Shown here one piece after another: positions 20,656 through 29,177 of a stretch of 64,000 bases of DNA. Made by a program: the position numbers and the translations under genes. Origin of the DNA: Rhodocyclaceae bacterium. Lineage in GTDB: Bacteria; Pseudomonadota; Gammaproteobacteria; Burkholderiales; Rhodocyclaceae. Under the pieces are notes generated by a model. That model did no database searches and was not told the origin of the DNA. It saw only the letters and a program-made list of their open reading frames with translations. How positions within the stretch are numbered: the first letter of the stretch is position 1; the number at the start of each line of letters is the position of its first letter. The DNA is taken from contig NKXK01000033.1 of the NCBI GenBank assembly GCA_004379165.1, positions 18,885 to 82,884 on the forward strand, given 5' to 3'.

Positions 20656-21188
20656 TCCAGCGCTTCCAGCGTGAAGTTGGTATTGGTGTAGATGCACAGC
20701 TCACCGGCGATGGTCAGCGATTTGGTGACGATCTCCAACGGCGACAGCGCCGTGTTTTCCAGCAAGGCACGCGCCGCACTCTGCGCATAGGCGCCGCCGG
20801 ACCCGATGGCGACGATGCCATGCTCCGGTTCCAGCACATCGCCGTTGCCGGTGATCACCAGCGAGGATTCACGATCAGCGACCGACAGCATCGCCTCCAG
20901 CCGGCGCAGTGCGCGGTCGGAGCGCCAGTCCTTGGCCAGTTCAACCGCCGAACGGACGAGATTGCCCTGATGCTTTTCCAGCTTGGCCTCGAAACGCTCG
21001 AAGAGCGTGAAGGCGTCCGCCGTGCCGCCGGCGAAACCGGCGAGAATGCGGCCGTTGTACAGACGGCGAACCTTTTTCGCCGTGCCCTTGATGACGATAT
21101 TGCCCAGCGTGACCTGGCCGTCGCCGCCCATGGCGACCGAATTGCCGCGACGCACCGACAGGATGGTCGTGCCGTGATATTGCTCCAT
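20652..21188 (-). CDS. hslV: ATP-dependent protease peptidase subunit
   Basis: HslV is the proteasome-like threonine peptidase partner of HslU. The 178 residues carry the catalytic N-terminal Thr in [11 protein letters not shown], which implies removal of a six-residue leader (MEQYHG). GGDGQVTLG and the [14 protein letters not shown] segment are conserved. It follows the STAS-like gene by 12 bases and overlaps hslU by four, so the three genes form one transcription unit. Confidence 0.96.
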   Translation of the reverse strand: MEQYHGTTILSVRRGNSVAMGGDGQVTLGNIVIKGTAKKVRRLYNGRILAGFAGGTADAFTLFERFEAKLEKHQGNLVRSAVELAKDWRSDRALRRLEAMLSVADRESSLVITGNGDVLEPEHGIVAIGSGGAYAQSAARALLENTALSPLEIVTKSLTIAGELCIYTNTNFTLEALE

Positions 21189-21200
21189 ATTTTCCCTGAA

Positions 21201-22502
21201 TCAAGACTTGGGGACGATAATACGTGCCTGCTTGTTGAGGCCGACGACAGCCATCAGTTCAGCAACGAGGTGATTCGGGCTGCGAATGACGACGTCGCGC
21301 CCAGCCGCCTTGAGCGGCGCAATGCGATTGACCAGTTGCCCAGCCGAGAAAAAATCGACACGGCGAACCGCGCCAAAATCGAGTACCGGTGCCTCGCTGT
21401 TCGCCAGATAGCCGGCCAGATCATCGAAACGGGCGTTCTTGAGCTCGCCCGACAGATAGTGCGCATCATCTGGCTGAGGTAGCTCCGCGGCGACTACCAG
21501 TGCCTGCGGCAGCGCCTCCCAGGAGGGTGGCGACAGTTCGAAAGTGACAGCGTAATCAACCGCCCGTTCCTCGAACACTTCTTGCGTGGCATGTCGTTGC
21601 AGGAGCTCAAGCAGCAGGCGCCAGGCCGGCTCATGTTCTGCAGTACCCACCTGCAGGCGGTCGCCGAGACGACGGAGCACGGCATCGACGTTGGCCAGCG
21701 TCAGCGCCAATTTGCGCCGGCGGGCCGTGGTCAACAGCGTCGCCAGTTGCCCGGCCACCTCGTCGTCACAGCCGATCAGCTTGGCGCAATCGACCTGGGC
21801 GGCAACCTTCTGCTCAACCAGACGCGCCAGATCGGCCACCCGCTGCGCGCCTTCTGCAGTCAGCACACCCTGCAAGGACAGCTGACGCACGCCGGCCGGT
21901 ACCGCAGCGGCAGTGACAACCGGCGCCTCGCGCCAGGACGGCGGCGAGGTCTCGCAGGCCTCGGCATATTCAACACACAGGCGGTCAAAAGCAGGGCGGT
22001 CACCGGTCACTTGCAGCAGATCGAACAGCAGATTCCAGAAACGCTTGCCGCCCTCACCGGGGTAGCTGCGGATATAGGCCTCCAGTAAGCCGCGCGCCGC
22101 GGCATCCTGGCCATTGGCGAAGAGCACGACAACCTGTTCGACATCCTCCTGTACCGGGTCACCGCCATGGTCGACGTCGATTGCCATGACATTGGACTCG
22201 GTGAAGCTGAGCTCGAAATCATCGACAGTGAAGTCAATATCACCCGCCACCGGCGCCTTGGCTGCGACTGCAGGCGTATCCGTGACGGGTCTGGCAGCCA
22301 CCGCGGGCGGCAATACCGATTTTTGTGCAGAAATCGAGTCGACCGGAAATGCGAGATCGGGCAAGGGCTCGGCCAGCGGCACGACCTCTTCAACCTGCGG
22401 CGGCTTCGGTGCAAGCACCTCCGGCATCGGCGCAGGCGCCCGTGGACGCGCGGCTTTTCGTTCCGGCATCTTTTCAGGCTTTTTGAAGAAGGAAAAAACC
22501 AT
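21201..22502 (-). CDS. STAS-domain protein with duplicated helical modules
   Basis: This 433-residue cytoplasmic protein is of unknown function. A Pro/Ala-rich N-terminal linker precedes two similar modules, each ending in a Cys- or Val-rich helix and an SPPSW signature (CETSPPSWREAP near 190 and FELSPPSWEALP near 328). Each module is followed by a STAS-like stretch, the last being VLDFGAVRRVDFFSAGQLVN. The ATG at 22502 has GGAG five bases upstream; the GTG two codons earlier is less likely. It is the first gene of the hslVU unit. The repeat is visible; a role in signalling or protein quality control is only suggested by context. Confidence 0.6.
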   Translation of the reverse strand: MVFSFFKKPEKMPERKAARPRAPAPMPEVLAPKPPQVEEVVPLAEPLPDLAFPVDSISAQKSVLPPAVAARPVTDTPAVAAKAPVAGDIDFTVDDFELSFTESNVMAIDVDHGGDPVQEDVEQVVVLFANGQDAAARGLLEAYIRSYPGEGGKRFWNLLFDLLQVTGDRPAFDRLCVEYAEACETSPPSWREAPVVTAAAVPAGVRQLSLQGVLTAEGAQRVADLARLVEQKVAAQVDCAKLIGCDDEVAGQLATLLTTARRRKLALTLANVDAVLRRLGDRLQVGTAEHEPAWRLLLELLQRHATQEVFEERAVDYAVTFELSPPSWEALPQALVVAAELPQPDDAHYLSGELKNARFDDLAGYLANSEAPVLDFGAVRRVDFFSAGQLVNRIAPLKAAGRDVVIRSPNHLVAELMAVVGLNKQARIIVPKS

Positions 22503-22547
22503 CAGCACTCCGCGATCAGAAGCGTTGTTTTAGCACGCCGCAAGACG

Positions 22548-23312
22548 TCATGCAATGAGCACGCCGAAGAACACCAGTACGATGGCGAGCATCGGCCCGA
22601 ACGGCTGATCGAAATAGAGCGCCAGGCTAAAGGCCAGAAGGTAGGCAGCCAGGCCGATGACCAACGACCAGCAAATGCCGGCGCGCCACGACGCCGCGCG
22701 CCGGAACGCCAGCCAGGGGGGTATGAAGACCAGTGCGAAGGCGCCCATCACCCCCAGACTCATGGTCGCCAGCGCCAGGCTGAGGGCTGCCAGGACATCG
22801 AAACCCAGCTGCGTCGGCCACGCCGACAATCCACGGATGCGGAAAAAATCCGGATACAGATGGGCGAGCAAAAGTTGTTGCGACAGGCGCCACAGCACCA
22901 GCAGACCAATTGCCGTGCCCGCCACGACCAGTTGCAGCATGGCCGCATCGGCAAAATACAGCTGGCCATCGAACATTGCATGCCCCAGACGCTCGGCCAG
23001 CGGGTGGTTGGCGGCGACGAGGACCGCCACGGCCCAGCCGCCGAGCAACATCAGTGCATAGCCGGCGCCACCGCTGAGTCGCGCGGCAAACAGGCGCTTG
23101 CCGACGCCGGCCAGCACCGCCGCACCGACCCCGCCAATCGCAGGCGGCAGGCTGCCAATCAACCCGAGCAGTGCGCCGCCCGCTGCAAGATGGGCATACG
23201 CCAGCGCCGCCAGCCACTCCTCGCGCAAGCGCAGGTAGGCGCCGAGCACCGGCAGCAAGACGGCCAGTAGCAGCCCGGTTAAAAATGGAATCAGGAAGAG
23301 CTCATGCCACAT
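22548..23312 (-). CDS. znuB: Metal ABC transporter permease (ZnuB-like)
   Basis: This inner-membrane permease of the ABC-3 (zinc/manganese) family has 254 residues and about eight hydrophobic segments. ALATMSLGVMGAFALVFIPPWLAF near the C-terminal third corresponds to the ATPase-contact region. The start MWHELFLIPFLTG at 23312 overlaps the znuC end by 11 bases; the frame is open upstream but only inside znuC. The cluster order DUF2946-like, porin, znuA, znuC, znuB points to zinc import. No downstream terminator was recognised. Confidence 0.85.
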   Translation of the reverse strand: MWHELFLIPFLTGLLLAVLLPVLGAYLRLREEWLAALAYAHLAAGGALLGLIGSLPPAIGGVGAAVLAGVGKRLFAARLSGGAGYALMLLGGWAVAVLVAANHPLAERLGHAMFDGQLYFADAAMLQLVVAGTAIGLLVLWRLSQQLLLAHLYPDFFRIRGLSAWPTQLGFDVLAALSLALATMSLGVMGAFALVFIPPWLAFRRAASWRAGICWSLVIGLAAYLLAFSLALYFDQPFGPMLAIVLVFFGVLIA

Positions 23313-23880
23313 CGCAGGGCTCCAGTTTGATGACGCGATCACAGACCGCATCGACAAAGGCGGCGTCGTGGCTGACGACCAGAATCGCCCGTCCGGATTC
23401 GGCGAGCTCGCGCAAATGGCGGGTCAGATGGGCCACGCCGGCGCGATCGAGGTTATTGGTCGGCTCGTCGAGCAAGACCAGATCAGCCGGTGTGTCGAGC
23501 ACGGCCGACAAGGCCAGGTAGTGGCGCTGGCCGCCGGAGAGCCGATCGAGCCGGGTATCGAGTCGATCAAGCAGCCACGGCGGCAGCCCCTTGCCATCCG
23601 CCCCGGTCATCGCCAGCAGTTCGCGACCGGTCAACGGCAAGCCGTCGACCGGCGGCACATCCTGCGTCTGCAAGGCAATGGACACCTCCGGCGCACGCCG
23701 GATCGCCCCGGAAAACACCCGGGCCCGACCGGCCACCGCCGCCAGCAGCGTGCTCTTGCCAACCCCATTGGGGCCGGTGAGGCCGACGATTTCTCTGGCA
23801 GACAACGTCAGCTTGACGGCCGTGGTAGCCGGCTGCTGCCAGCCGGCCACCACGTCATCGAGAGCAAGCAAAGGCATCAT
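23302..23880 (-). CDS. znuC: Metal ABC transporter ATPase (ZnuC-like)
   Basis: The 192-residue ATPase of the ABC transporter is compact. Walker A is GPNGVGKST, the signature is LSGGQRHYLALS, Walker B is ADLVLLDEPTNNLD and the switch His is in VVSHD. This is shorter than E. coli ZnuC (about 250), mostly through a missing C-terminal extension. The first of two tandem ATG codons at 23880 was chosen; the open frame upstream lies in the gap and in znuA. It sits 19 bases after znuA. Confidence 0.85.
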   Translation of the reverse strand: MMPLLALDDVVAGWQQPATTAVKLTLSAREIVGLTGPNGVGKSTLLAAVAGRARVFSGAIRRAPEVSIALQTQDVPPVDGLPLTGRELLAMTGADGKGLPPWLLDRLDTRLDRLSGGQRHYLALSAVLDTPADLVLLDEPTNNLDRAGVAHLTRHLRELAESGRAILVVSHDAAFVDAVCDRVIKLEPCDVA

Positions 23881-23899
23881 CGCGATCCCGACCCAAGCA

Positions 23900-24817
23900 T
23901 CAACGGGCCGCCTTGAGCAAGCGCTGCACCGTATCGTCGAAGAGCCCGGTGAGATCCTTCGCCTCTGCCGTGCCACCCACGGTGTAGGGCAACATCACCG
24001 CCGACATACCGGCCTTGCCAGCAATCCACTGGCTGGGGCCATCGGCGTTATAAGCCGCACGCAGCACCATCTTCGCCGGTGTCACTCGCTGGCGGGAAAG
24101 GAGGCTGCCGAGGTGGCTACTGGTTGGTTCGATGCCGGGCTTGGGTTCGAGTGTGCCCAGTTCCCTCAAGCCCAGCCAGTGCGTCAGATAGACGAAGGAC
24201 TGGTGATGAACCAGCACGCCTAGCCCCTTGAGCGGCGCCGCTTCCTTCTCCCAGCGGGCGATCGCGCTTTGCCAGCGGTCGGCAAATGCCTTGTAGCCGC
24301 TCTGGTAAGCCGCCGCGTTGGCACTATCAAGTTCGGCCATGCGCTTGCTGAGCGCCTCACCGATTTTGAGCACGTTGCGCGGATCGAGATGCACGTGCGG
24401 ATTTCCCGCCGCATGGACATCGCCATGGGCGCGATCGAGCACCGTCGGCACGTCGAGACGATTGACCTGCATCGCCGCCTCGAAATAGCCGGGCTTGCCG
24501 GTCTGGATGCCAGTGTTGCCGGAATCGCGCTGGACCAGCGGCAGCCAGCCGACCTCAAGGTCGGCGCCGGCAGCCACCACCAGATCGGCCCGCCGCGCCT
24601 GCGCCAGCAGGGACGGCTTGGCCTCGATGCGATGCGGATCCTGCAACGCATGCGTGGCGTTGTACACCGTCACCTTGTCGCCACCGATCTCGCGCGCCAG
24701 CGCGCCCCATTCTGGCACCGTGGCAAAGACCCACAGGTCGGCCTGGGCGACGCCTGTGGTCAACGCGGAAAACAGCGCAAAAACTGCCAGCCTCAAGCGC
24801 TTAGAACTTGTGCGCAC
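23900..24817 (-). CDS. znuA: Periplasmic zinc-binding protein (ZnuA-like)
   Basis: This is a cluster A-I metal-binding lipoprotein or secreted protein of 305 residues with a signal peptide (LAVFALFSALTTGVAQA). Candidate metal ligands lie in THALQDPHRIEAKPS, GNPHVHLDPRN and LVHHQSFVYL. The His-rich loop of E. coli ZnuA is absent, so manganese specificity is not excluded; the neighbouring porin and DUF2946-like protein favour zinc. The GTG start at 24817 overlaps the porin gene by 17 bases; an in-frame TTG just after the porin stop is an alternative. Confidence 0.85.
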   Translation of the reverse strand: MRTSSKRLRLAVFALFSALTTGVAQADLWVFATVPEWGALAREIGGDKVTVYNATHALQDPHRIEAKPSLLAQARRADLVVAAGADLEVGWLPLVQRDSGNTGIQTGKPGYFEAAMQVNRLDVPTVLDRAHGDVHAAGNPHVHLDPRNVLKIGEALSKRMAELDSANAAAYQSGYKAFADRWQSAIARWEKEAAPLKGLGVLVHHQSFVYLTHWLGLRELGTLEPKPGIEPTSSHLGSLLSRQRVTPAKMVLRAAYNADGPSQWIAGKAGMSAVMLPYTVGGTAEAKDLTGLFDDTVQRLLKAAR

Positions 24818-26237
24818 CGTGGGCCCCCAGACTCATGATGTATTGCAGCGTCACCTGATTGTCGGTGATGCCGAACATCGACTTGTCCTGCGCAAATTGC
24901 AGACGGACGCGCGAGAACTCGCTCCAGCTGTAATCGACCATCGCCGTCGCCTTCTTCGGCTTGTAGCTGTCGACGACGAGATTGGCGTTGTTGGCACCGA
25001 AATCGCGGGTGCCGCTGTCGAGCTGCTCATAGCGCAGACCGGCTCGCCAGTTGGGCGTGAACTGATAGACACCCTGAGCGTACCAGCCGGATTGGCGGGT
25101 GCGGTAAGCGCTACCAACGCCGCCGGTGCATGTTGTCGGATTGAGAGTGTCTGCATCTTCACACAGCAAATCACCTTTCTCCTGACGATTAAAGTATTCG
25201 CCCTGGAGCTTGAAATTTTGGTATTTCGGATTGCCGTTCGGCGCCCATTTCCAGACGAAATCTGCCAACCAGGTAGCGGAATTGCCGGAATACTTGCCCA
25301 GCGCTTCTACGCCCGCGGTGTCCTCAAAATGCGCCTCCCGCTCCTTGGCCTTGGTCGTCAGATACGACACGCCGGCACGCCAGCTGTTGGAAATACCGAC
25401 ATCACTGCCGAGATGCGCGAACATGGCCGCAGCGCCACTGCCATTTTTGTTGAGGTCGGTGCCCGGGAAGGTGTGACCGCGACCGGCTTCGGCACCGAAT
25501 TCGAGGAAGAACGGGGTCGGCGCCACCCACTTTAACTGCACGCCGTCCTGAATGAAGCTGGCGTGATCGCCGAACATGGCGCGGTACATCAGTGGTGCAT
25601 CGGCGAAGTCCCACATGTGCGGGTGCTGCTCGTTCAGATAGCCGATGCCGGAGCGGAAACGACCGCCGCGCAGGCCAATGCCGGCACCGATGCCGAGCGA
25701 CTGGAACCAGGCCTCTTCGACTTCGACCTCACCGTCGAGCATCGCGAGAATTGCCTGGCCACGCCAGTAAGGGTCGATGTTGGCCGCCAGCACCAACTCG
25801 GTATGATCGATCGAGAAGCCGCGTTTCGAGATGCCTTCGATCCCGTTACCGTGATCGTGGCCGCCCGCCGGCACGAAGCCGGTGATACCGCGCTCGGCGA
25901 CGTTCTTCATGTTCTTGTACTGGCCCTGCAGGATCAACGAGACCTCGGGGTTGAAACCGCTGGCACGGGTGGCGCTGGCAACGCTCGCCGTCGAGGCGGC
26001 CACCGGCGCAGCGGTCTGGACAGCGACCGGTGCCGTTGCGGCGGGTGCTACCCGAGGGGCGGACTTACCCTGCGCTTCGGCTTCTGCGAGTTTCTTTTCG
26101 AGCGAGGCGATACGCTGCTCGTAGGTTTTCTTCATATCGTCGATCTGGGCACGGATGGCGGCGAGATCGGCGTCAGATGCGGCCTGCGCGCCGCACGAGG
26201 CGGCCAGCAGCGCGGCCACGGCAAATGGCTTGTGCAT
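24801..26237 (-). CDS. Outer-membrane porin-like protein of the zinc cluster
   Basis: This is a 478-residue outer-membrane beta-barrel with a signal peptide ending near GAQA. A predicted coiled coil (about 22-58, rich in AEIDDMKKTYEQRIASLEKK-type heptads) and a Thr/Ala/Val-rich linker follow, then alternating strands ending in the aromatic terminus GAHKF. The N-terminal coiled coil resembles porins that trimerise. An HDHG stretch near residue 127 might bind metal. It overlaps znuA, so a role in letting zinc cross the outer membrane is likely but inferred from context. Confidence 0.8.
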   Translation of the reverse strand: MHKPFAVAALLAASCGAQAASDADLAAIRAQIDDMKKTYEQRIASLEKKLAEAEAQGKSAPRVAPAATAPVAVQTAAPVAASTASVASATRASGFNPEVSLILQGQYKNMKNVAERGITGFVPAGGHDHGNGIEGISKRGFSIDHTELVLAANIDPYWRGQAILAMLDGEVEVEEAWFQSLGIGAGIGLRGGRFRSGIGYLNEQHPHMWDFADAPLMYRAMFGDHASFIQDGVQLKWVAPTPFFLEFGAEAGRGHTFPGTDLNKNGSGAAAMFAHLGSDVGISNSWRAGVSYLTTKAKEREAHFEDTAGVEALGKYSGNSATWLADFVWKWAPNGNPKYQNFKLQGEYFNRQEKGDLLCEDADTLNPTTCTGGVGSAYRTRQSGWYAQGVYQFTPNWRAGLRYEQLDSGTRDFGANNANLVVDSYKPKKATAMVDYSWSEFSRVRLQFAQDKSMFGITDNQVTLQYIMSLGAHGAHKF

Positions 26238-26279
26238 GGAATTCTCCTGAAAATTGTCGTTGGCGACCGACAGCCGGCA

Positions 26280-26313
26280 AGGCTGCGGTCAACCCGGAAA
26301 AACGGCAAAATCA
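26280..26313 (+). repeat. Dispersed repeat, copy 3 (closest to consensus)
   Basis: The core GCTGCGGTCAAC at 26282-26293 is followed by CCGGAAAAACGGCAAAAT. It lies between the porin start and the stop of the DUF2946-like gene, and its 3' end overlaps that stop codon by about three bases. Confidence 0.75.
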
Positions 26314-26592
26314 GGAATGCGGCGGTGCGCGCTGGGAAGCCGGCGGTGCCGGCAAGGCCCCGCGATCGTTGCAAATCGCAAGATCCGGCACCAGGTACGG
26401 CACGCTCAACGCTGGCGGCGTGACCGCCGAGGTCAGGGCAGCGCCGAGATTCTGGGTACTCAGGCACAGCTCGCAGGCATGCTTGGGCAAGCTGCCTTCG
26501 TCTTGGACCATATGCTCGACGGCGTGCGCCGACGCCGCCAGTTGGGCGAAGACGAGGACGGCAGCGAGGAGCAGGTGGCGCAGGAAATTCAC
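26311..26592 (-). CDS. DUF2946-like small exported protein
   Basis: This 93-residue protein has an N-terminal hydrophobic signal or membrane segment (LLLAAVLVFAQLAASAHA). Short motifs with His and Cys follow: VEHMVQDEG and KHACELCLSTQ. This layout resembles DUF2946/CopL-like proteins found beside metal transporters, whose His and Cys residues may bind metal. It begins with GTG at 26592, 10 bases after rlmI, and precedes the porin. Family assignment is by pattern only. Confidence 0.55.
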   Translation of the reverse strand: MNFLRHLLLAAVLVFAQLAASAHAVEHMVQDEGSLPKHACELCLSTQNLGAALTSAVTPPALSVPYLVPDLAICNDRGALPAPPASQRAPPHS

Positions 26593-26601
26593 GGCGACAG
26601 T

Positions 26602-27795
26602 TTAATCGACCTGAACGAGGAGACCCTTGAGGTATTCACCCTCGGGGAAATTCAGCGCGACCGGATGATCAGCGGTGCCCGAGAGGCGACGCACGATGCG
26701 CGCCTCACGGCCGGCATCGACGGCCGCGCCGGCGACGATTTTCTGGAACAGTTCCAGCCCGATGCCGCCGGAGCAGGAATAGGTCATCAGCAAACCGCCC
26801 GGCCGCAGCAGACGGAAGCCGAGGATGTTGATGTCCTTGTAGGCGCGCGCGGCACGGTCAGCGTGCGCGGCTGACGGGGCGAACTTGGGCGGATCGAGAA
26901 CGATCAGATCGAAGGTCCGCCCGGCCTGACGGAAATCACGCAGCGCCTGAAAGACATCCGCCTCCTGCCATTCCGCACGCTCGGCCGGCAACTGCGGATT
27001 GAGCGCCAGATTTGCGCGCGCCTGCACTAGCGCCGGCCCGGAGGAGTCGATGGAGAGTACCGAATTCGCGCCGCCGGCCAGCGCCTGCAGTGAGAAACCG
27101 CCGGTGTAGCAGAAGCAGTTGAGGATGTCCTTGTCAGCGGCCACGCTACGCAGCCAGGCGCGGTTGTCGCGCTGGTCGAGATAGAAACCGGTCTTGTGGC
27201 CGCCGACGACATCAACCGCCAGCCGCACGCCATTCTCGTCAATCGCCAGGCCGTCGACCGGCGGCTGGCCGTACAACCAGCCGACGGTCGGCTCCAGACC
27301 TTCGAGCCCGCGCACATCGGAATCGGAACGCTCGTAGATGCGGGCGCAGCCGGTCGCCTTGACCAGTCCGGCGACGATCGCCTTGCGCCACTTGTCGGCG
27401 CCGGCCGACGTCAATTGGACAACGACGGTATCGCCATACTGGTCAGCAACGATGCCGGGCAGGCCATCGGATTCGGCATGGATCAGGCGCAGGCCCTGCT
27501 GCCCCTTCAGCTCCGGCAACGCCTGACGGCGCGCGACCGCAGCGGCGATGCGGCGCTTGAAAAAGGCATCATCGACCGACTCATCCGGATCAAAGGTCCA
27601 GAAGCGGGCGCGGATCTGCGACTGCGGGCTATAGGCGGCGCGCCCCAATGGCCGCAGGTTGTCGGCCAGCACCTCGACGGTATCGCCCGGCCGCGCACGA
27701 CCTTCGAGCCTGCCCACCGAGCCGGCAAACAGCCACGGGTGGCGATGCTTGAACGCCGCCCGCTCCTTGCCCGGCATGAGTATCAACTGTGCCAT
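26602..27795 (-). CDS. rlmI: Class I rRNA m5C methyltransferase (RlmI-like)
   Basis: This 397-residue SAM-dependent enzyme has an N-terminal PUA domain (about 1-80), the EEHE-type linker GLRLIHAESDGLPGIVADQYG and a Rossmann methyltransferase domain. SAM-binding motif I is ILNCFCYTGGFSLQAL, motif IV is LIVLDPPKF, and the catalytic Cys is in LMTYSCSGG. RlmI methylates C1962 of 23S rRNA in E. coli. It starts at 27795 and is probably the first gene of the run that continues into the zinc cluster. Confidence 0.9.
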   Translation of the reverse strand: MAQLILMPGKERAAFKHRHPWLFAGSVGRLEGRARPGDTVEVLADNLRPLGRAAYSPQSQIRARFWTFDPDESVDDAFFKRRIAAAVARRQALPELKGQQGLRLIHAESDGLPGIVADQYGDTVVVQLTSAGADKWRKAIVAGLVKATGCARIYERSDSDVRGLEGLEPTVGWLYGQPPVDGLAIDENGVRLAVDVVGGHKTGFYLDQRDNRAWLRSVAADKDILNCFCYTGGFSLQALAGGANSVLSIDSSGPALVQARANLALNPQLPAERAEWQEADVFQALRDFRQAGRTFDLIVLDPPKFAPSAAHADRAARAYKDINILGFRLLRPGGLLMTYSCSGGIGLELFQKIVAGAAVDAGREARIVRRLSGTADHPVALNFPEGEYLKGLLVQVD

Positions 27796-27829
27796 CGCCC
27801 TGCCCTCAATTTTTCATAGCCCACAATGC

Positions 27830-27862
27830 AAGAAGCCCCGGTTACCTTGCGGCAACCGGGGC
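27830..27862 (-). terminator. Terminator after the 50-residue protein gene
   Basis: On the minus strand GCCCCGGTT (27862-27854) pairs perfectly with AACCGGGGC (27843-27835), and a short T-rich stretch TTCTT follows. It begins about 20 bases after the stop of the small gene. Confidence 0.65.
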
Positions 27863-27881
27863 CCGGGAATGCGACCGCGAA

Positions 27882-28034
27882 TTACTGACCCAGGCCCTTG
27901 CGGTTACGGGCGTGGCATTCGGCAGCGTAGATGACCTTGAACATGGTCTTGCCGTCGCCCTTGAACAGGCGCTTGGTGGTCTTGGAAACGCAGCGGCGCT
28001 CCAGGGAAGAACGGCGGGTACGGTTGATGGCCAT
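27882..28034 (-). CDS. Small basic protein of unknown function (50 residues)
   Basis: A 51-codon frame translates to MAINRTRRSSLERRCVSKTT followed by KRLFKGDGKTMFKVIYAAEC and HARNRKGLGQ. It is strongly basic with Cys near 15 and 40. Evidence that it is real: a textbook AAGGAG five bases before the ATG, almost entirely preferred codons (CGT/CGC, CTG, AAG, GGC/GGT, ACC), which suggests high expression, and a hairpin terminator just after the stop. I do not recognise the family. Basic composition and size suggest an RNA- or ribosome-associated protein, but this is inference. It is shorter than most automatic length cutoffs. Confidence 0.75.
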   Translation of the reverse strand: MAINRTRRSSLERRCVSKTTKRLFKGDGKTMFKVIYAAECHARNRKGLGQ

Positions 28035-28210
28035 GAGAACTCCTTGAATCCGGCGAATATTCGAAACCGAGCATCTTAGTGAGTTGACCGGAAAACGTCA
28101 AATCAGCGCTGATTCTTCGGGGATTTTTCTGCCAAGGCCAGCGCCGCCCATTAGCGCGGGGTCATGCCAGGAAAAAATCCAACCCGATGCTACTCAAGGC
28201 CCAAGGCACG

Positions 28211-28248
28211 CCGGTTTTCGATGTTTTTTCAGGTTCAACGTAGCCGGG
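28211..28248 (-). repeat. Dispersed repeat, copy 6 (diverged)
   Basis: On the minus strand GCTACGTTGAAC (28244-28233) is followed by CTGAAAAAACATCGAAAA. It lies in the 243-base gap between the 50-residue protein gene and xerC, in which no other gene was found. A weaker look-alike sits at 28082-28105. Confidence 0.5.
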
Positions 28249-28277
28249 CGGCTGTAAAGAAATCCGACGCGCGGCGG

Positions 28278-29177
28278 CTATTTGGCCTTGGCCCGGGGAT
28301 GCGCGGCATCGTAGACCTTGGCCAGATGCTGGAAATCGAGATGGGTATACACCTGAGTCGAAGCAATGCTGGCATGGCCGAGCATCTCCTGCACCGCCCG
28401 CAGGTCACCCGACGACTGCAACACATGCGATGCGAAGGAATGGCGCAGCATGTGCGGATGAACATGCGTCGGCAGCCCCTGCAATTGCGCGCGCTGCGCG
28501 AGCCGTAACTGGACGACGCGCGGACTGATGCGCCGCCCCCGGGCACCAACAAACAGTGCCGTTTCATCCGCCGCAGCCACTGTGCTGCGTTGTTCTCCCC
28601 ACGCAGCCAATGCGGCGCGGGCAACACTGCCGACGGGCACCAGCCGCGCCTTGCTGCGCTTGCCGAGTACCCGCAGTTCGCCATCCGCCAGCACGCTCTC
28701 AAGCGTATCAACATCGAGCGCCACAAGTTCGGCCAGCCGCAGGCCAGAGGAATAGAAAAGCTCAAACATCGCGGCATCGCGCGCCGAAAAGACGCCATTT
28801 TCGTCATCGGCCGCCGGCGTCAGCAGGCGGGCCGTTTCGTCGACCGACAGCGCCTTGGGCAGACGCTTGGGGGATTTCGGCGGGCGAATGCCATCACAAG
28901 GATTGGCGCGCACCAGACCGCGCTCGCCCAGCCAGCCGAAAAATCCGCGCCAGGCCGACAGCAGGCGCGCCAACGAGCGGCCGGACAAGCCCCGACCGTG
29001 ATACTGGGCAACGAAGCGCCGGACATGATGGCCCTGCACATCGGCCAGCGGCACCGCACCGAGATCAAGCAACAGCTTGCCCAGATCGCGGCGGTAATTG
29101 CTCAGCGTGTGAGCCGCCAGCCGGCGCTGGTCCGACAGCTCTGCCAGCCAGGTATCGACGGCGGCCGACGGTGTCAC
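28278..29177 (-). CDS. xerC: Site-specific tyrosine recombinase XerC
   Basis: XerC acts with XerD at dif to resolve chromosome dimers. The 299 residues have an N-terminal core-binding domain and the catalytic domain. The catalytic set is visible: Arg in SSGLRLAELVALD, Lys in GKRSKARLVPV, HxxR in HPHMLRHSFASH, His in MLGHASI and the nucleophile Tyr in TQVYTHLDF. The start is GTG at 29177, overlapping the DUF484 stop (GTGA). The dapF-DUF484-xerC order is the same as in E. coli. Confidence 0.95.
   Translation of the reverse strand: MTPSAAVDTWLAELSDQRRLAAHTLSNYRRDLGKLLLDLGAVPLADVQGHHVRRFVAQYHGRGLSGRSLARLLSAWRGFFGWLGERGLVRANPCDGIRPPKSPKRLPKALSVDETARLLTPAADDENGVFSARDAAMFELFYSSGLRLAELVALDVDTLESVLADGELRVLGKRSKARLVPVGSVARAALAAWGEQRSTVAAADETALFVGARGRRISPRVVQLRLAQRAQLQGLPTHVHPHMLRHSFASHVLQSSGDLRAVQEMLGHASIASTQVYTHLDFQHLAKVYDAAHPRAKAK

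Noticed and set aside
26593..26700. Zur-binding site for the zinc cluster
   Set aside because: I saw no convincing palindrome of the expected kind, so none is claimed.
28082..28105. Possible degenerate repeat copy before the 50-residue gene
   Set aside because: Only the tail resembles the repeat; the core is missing.
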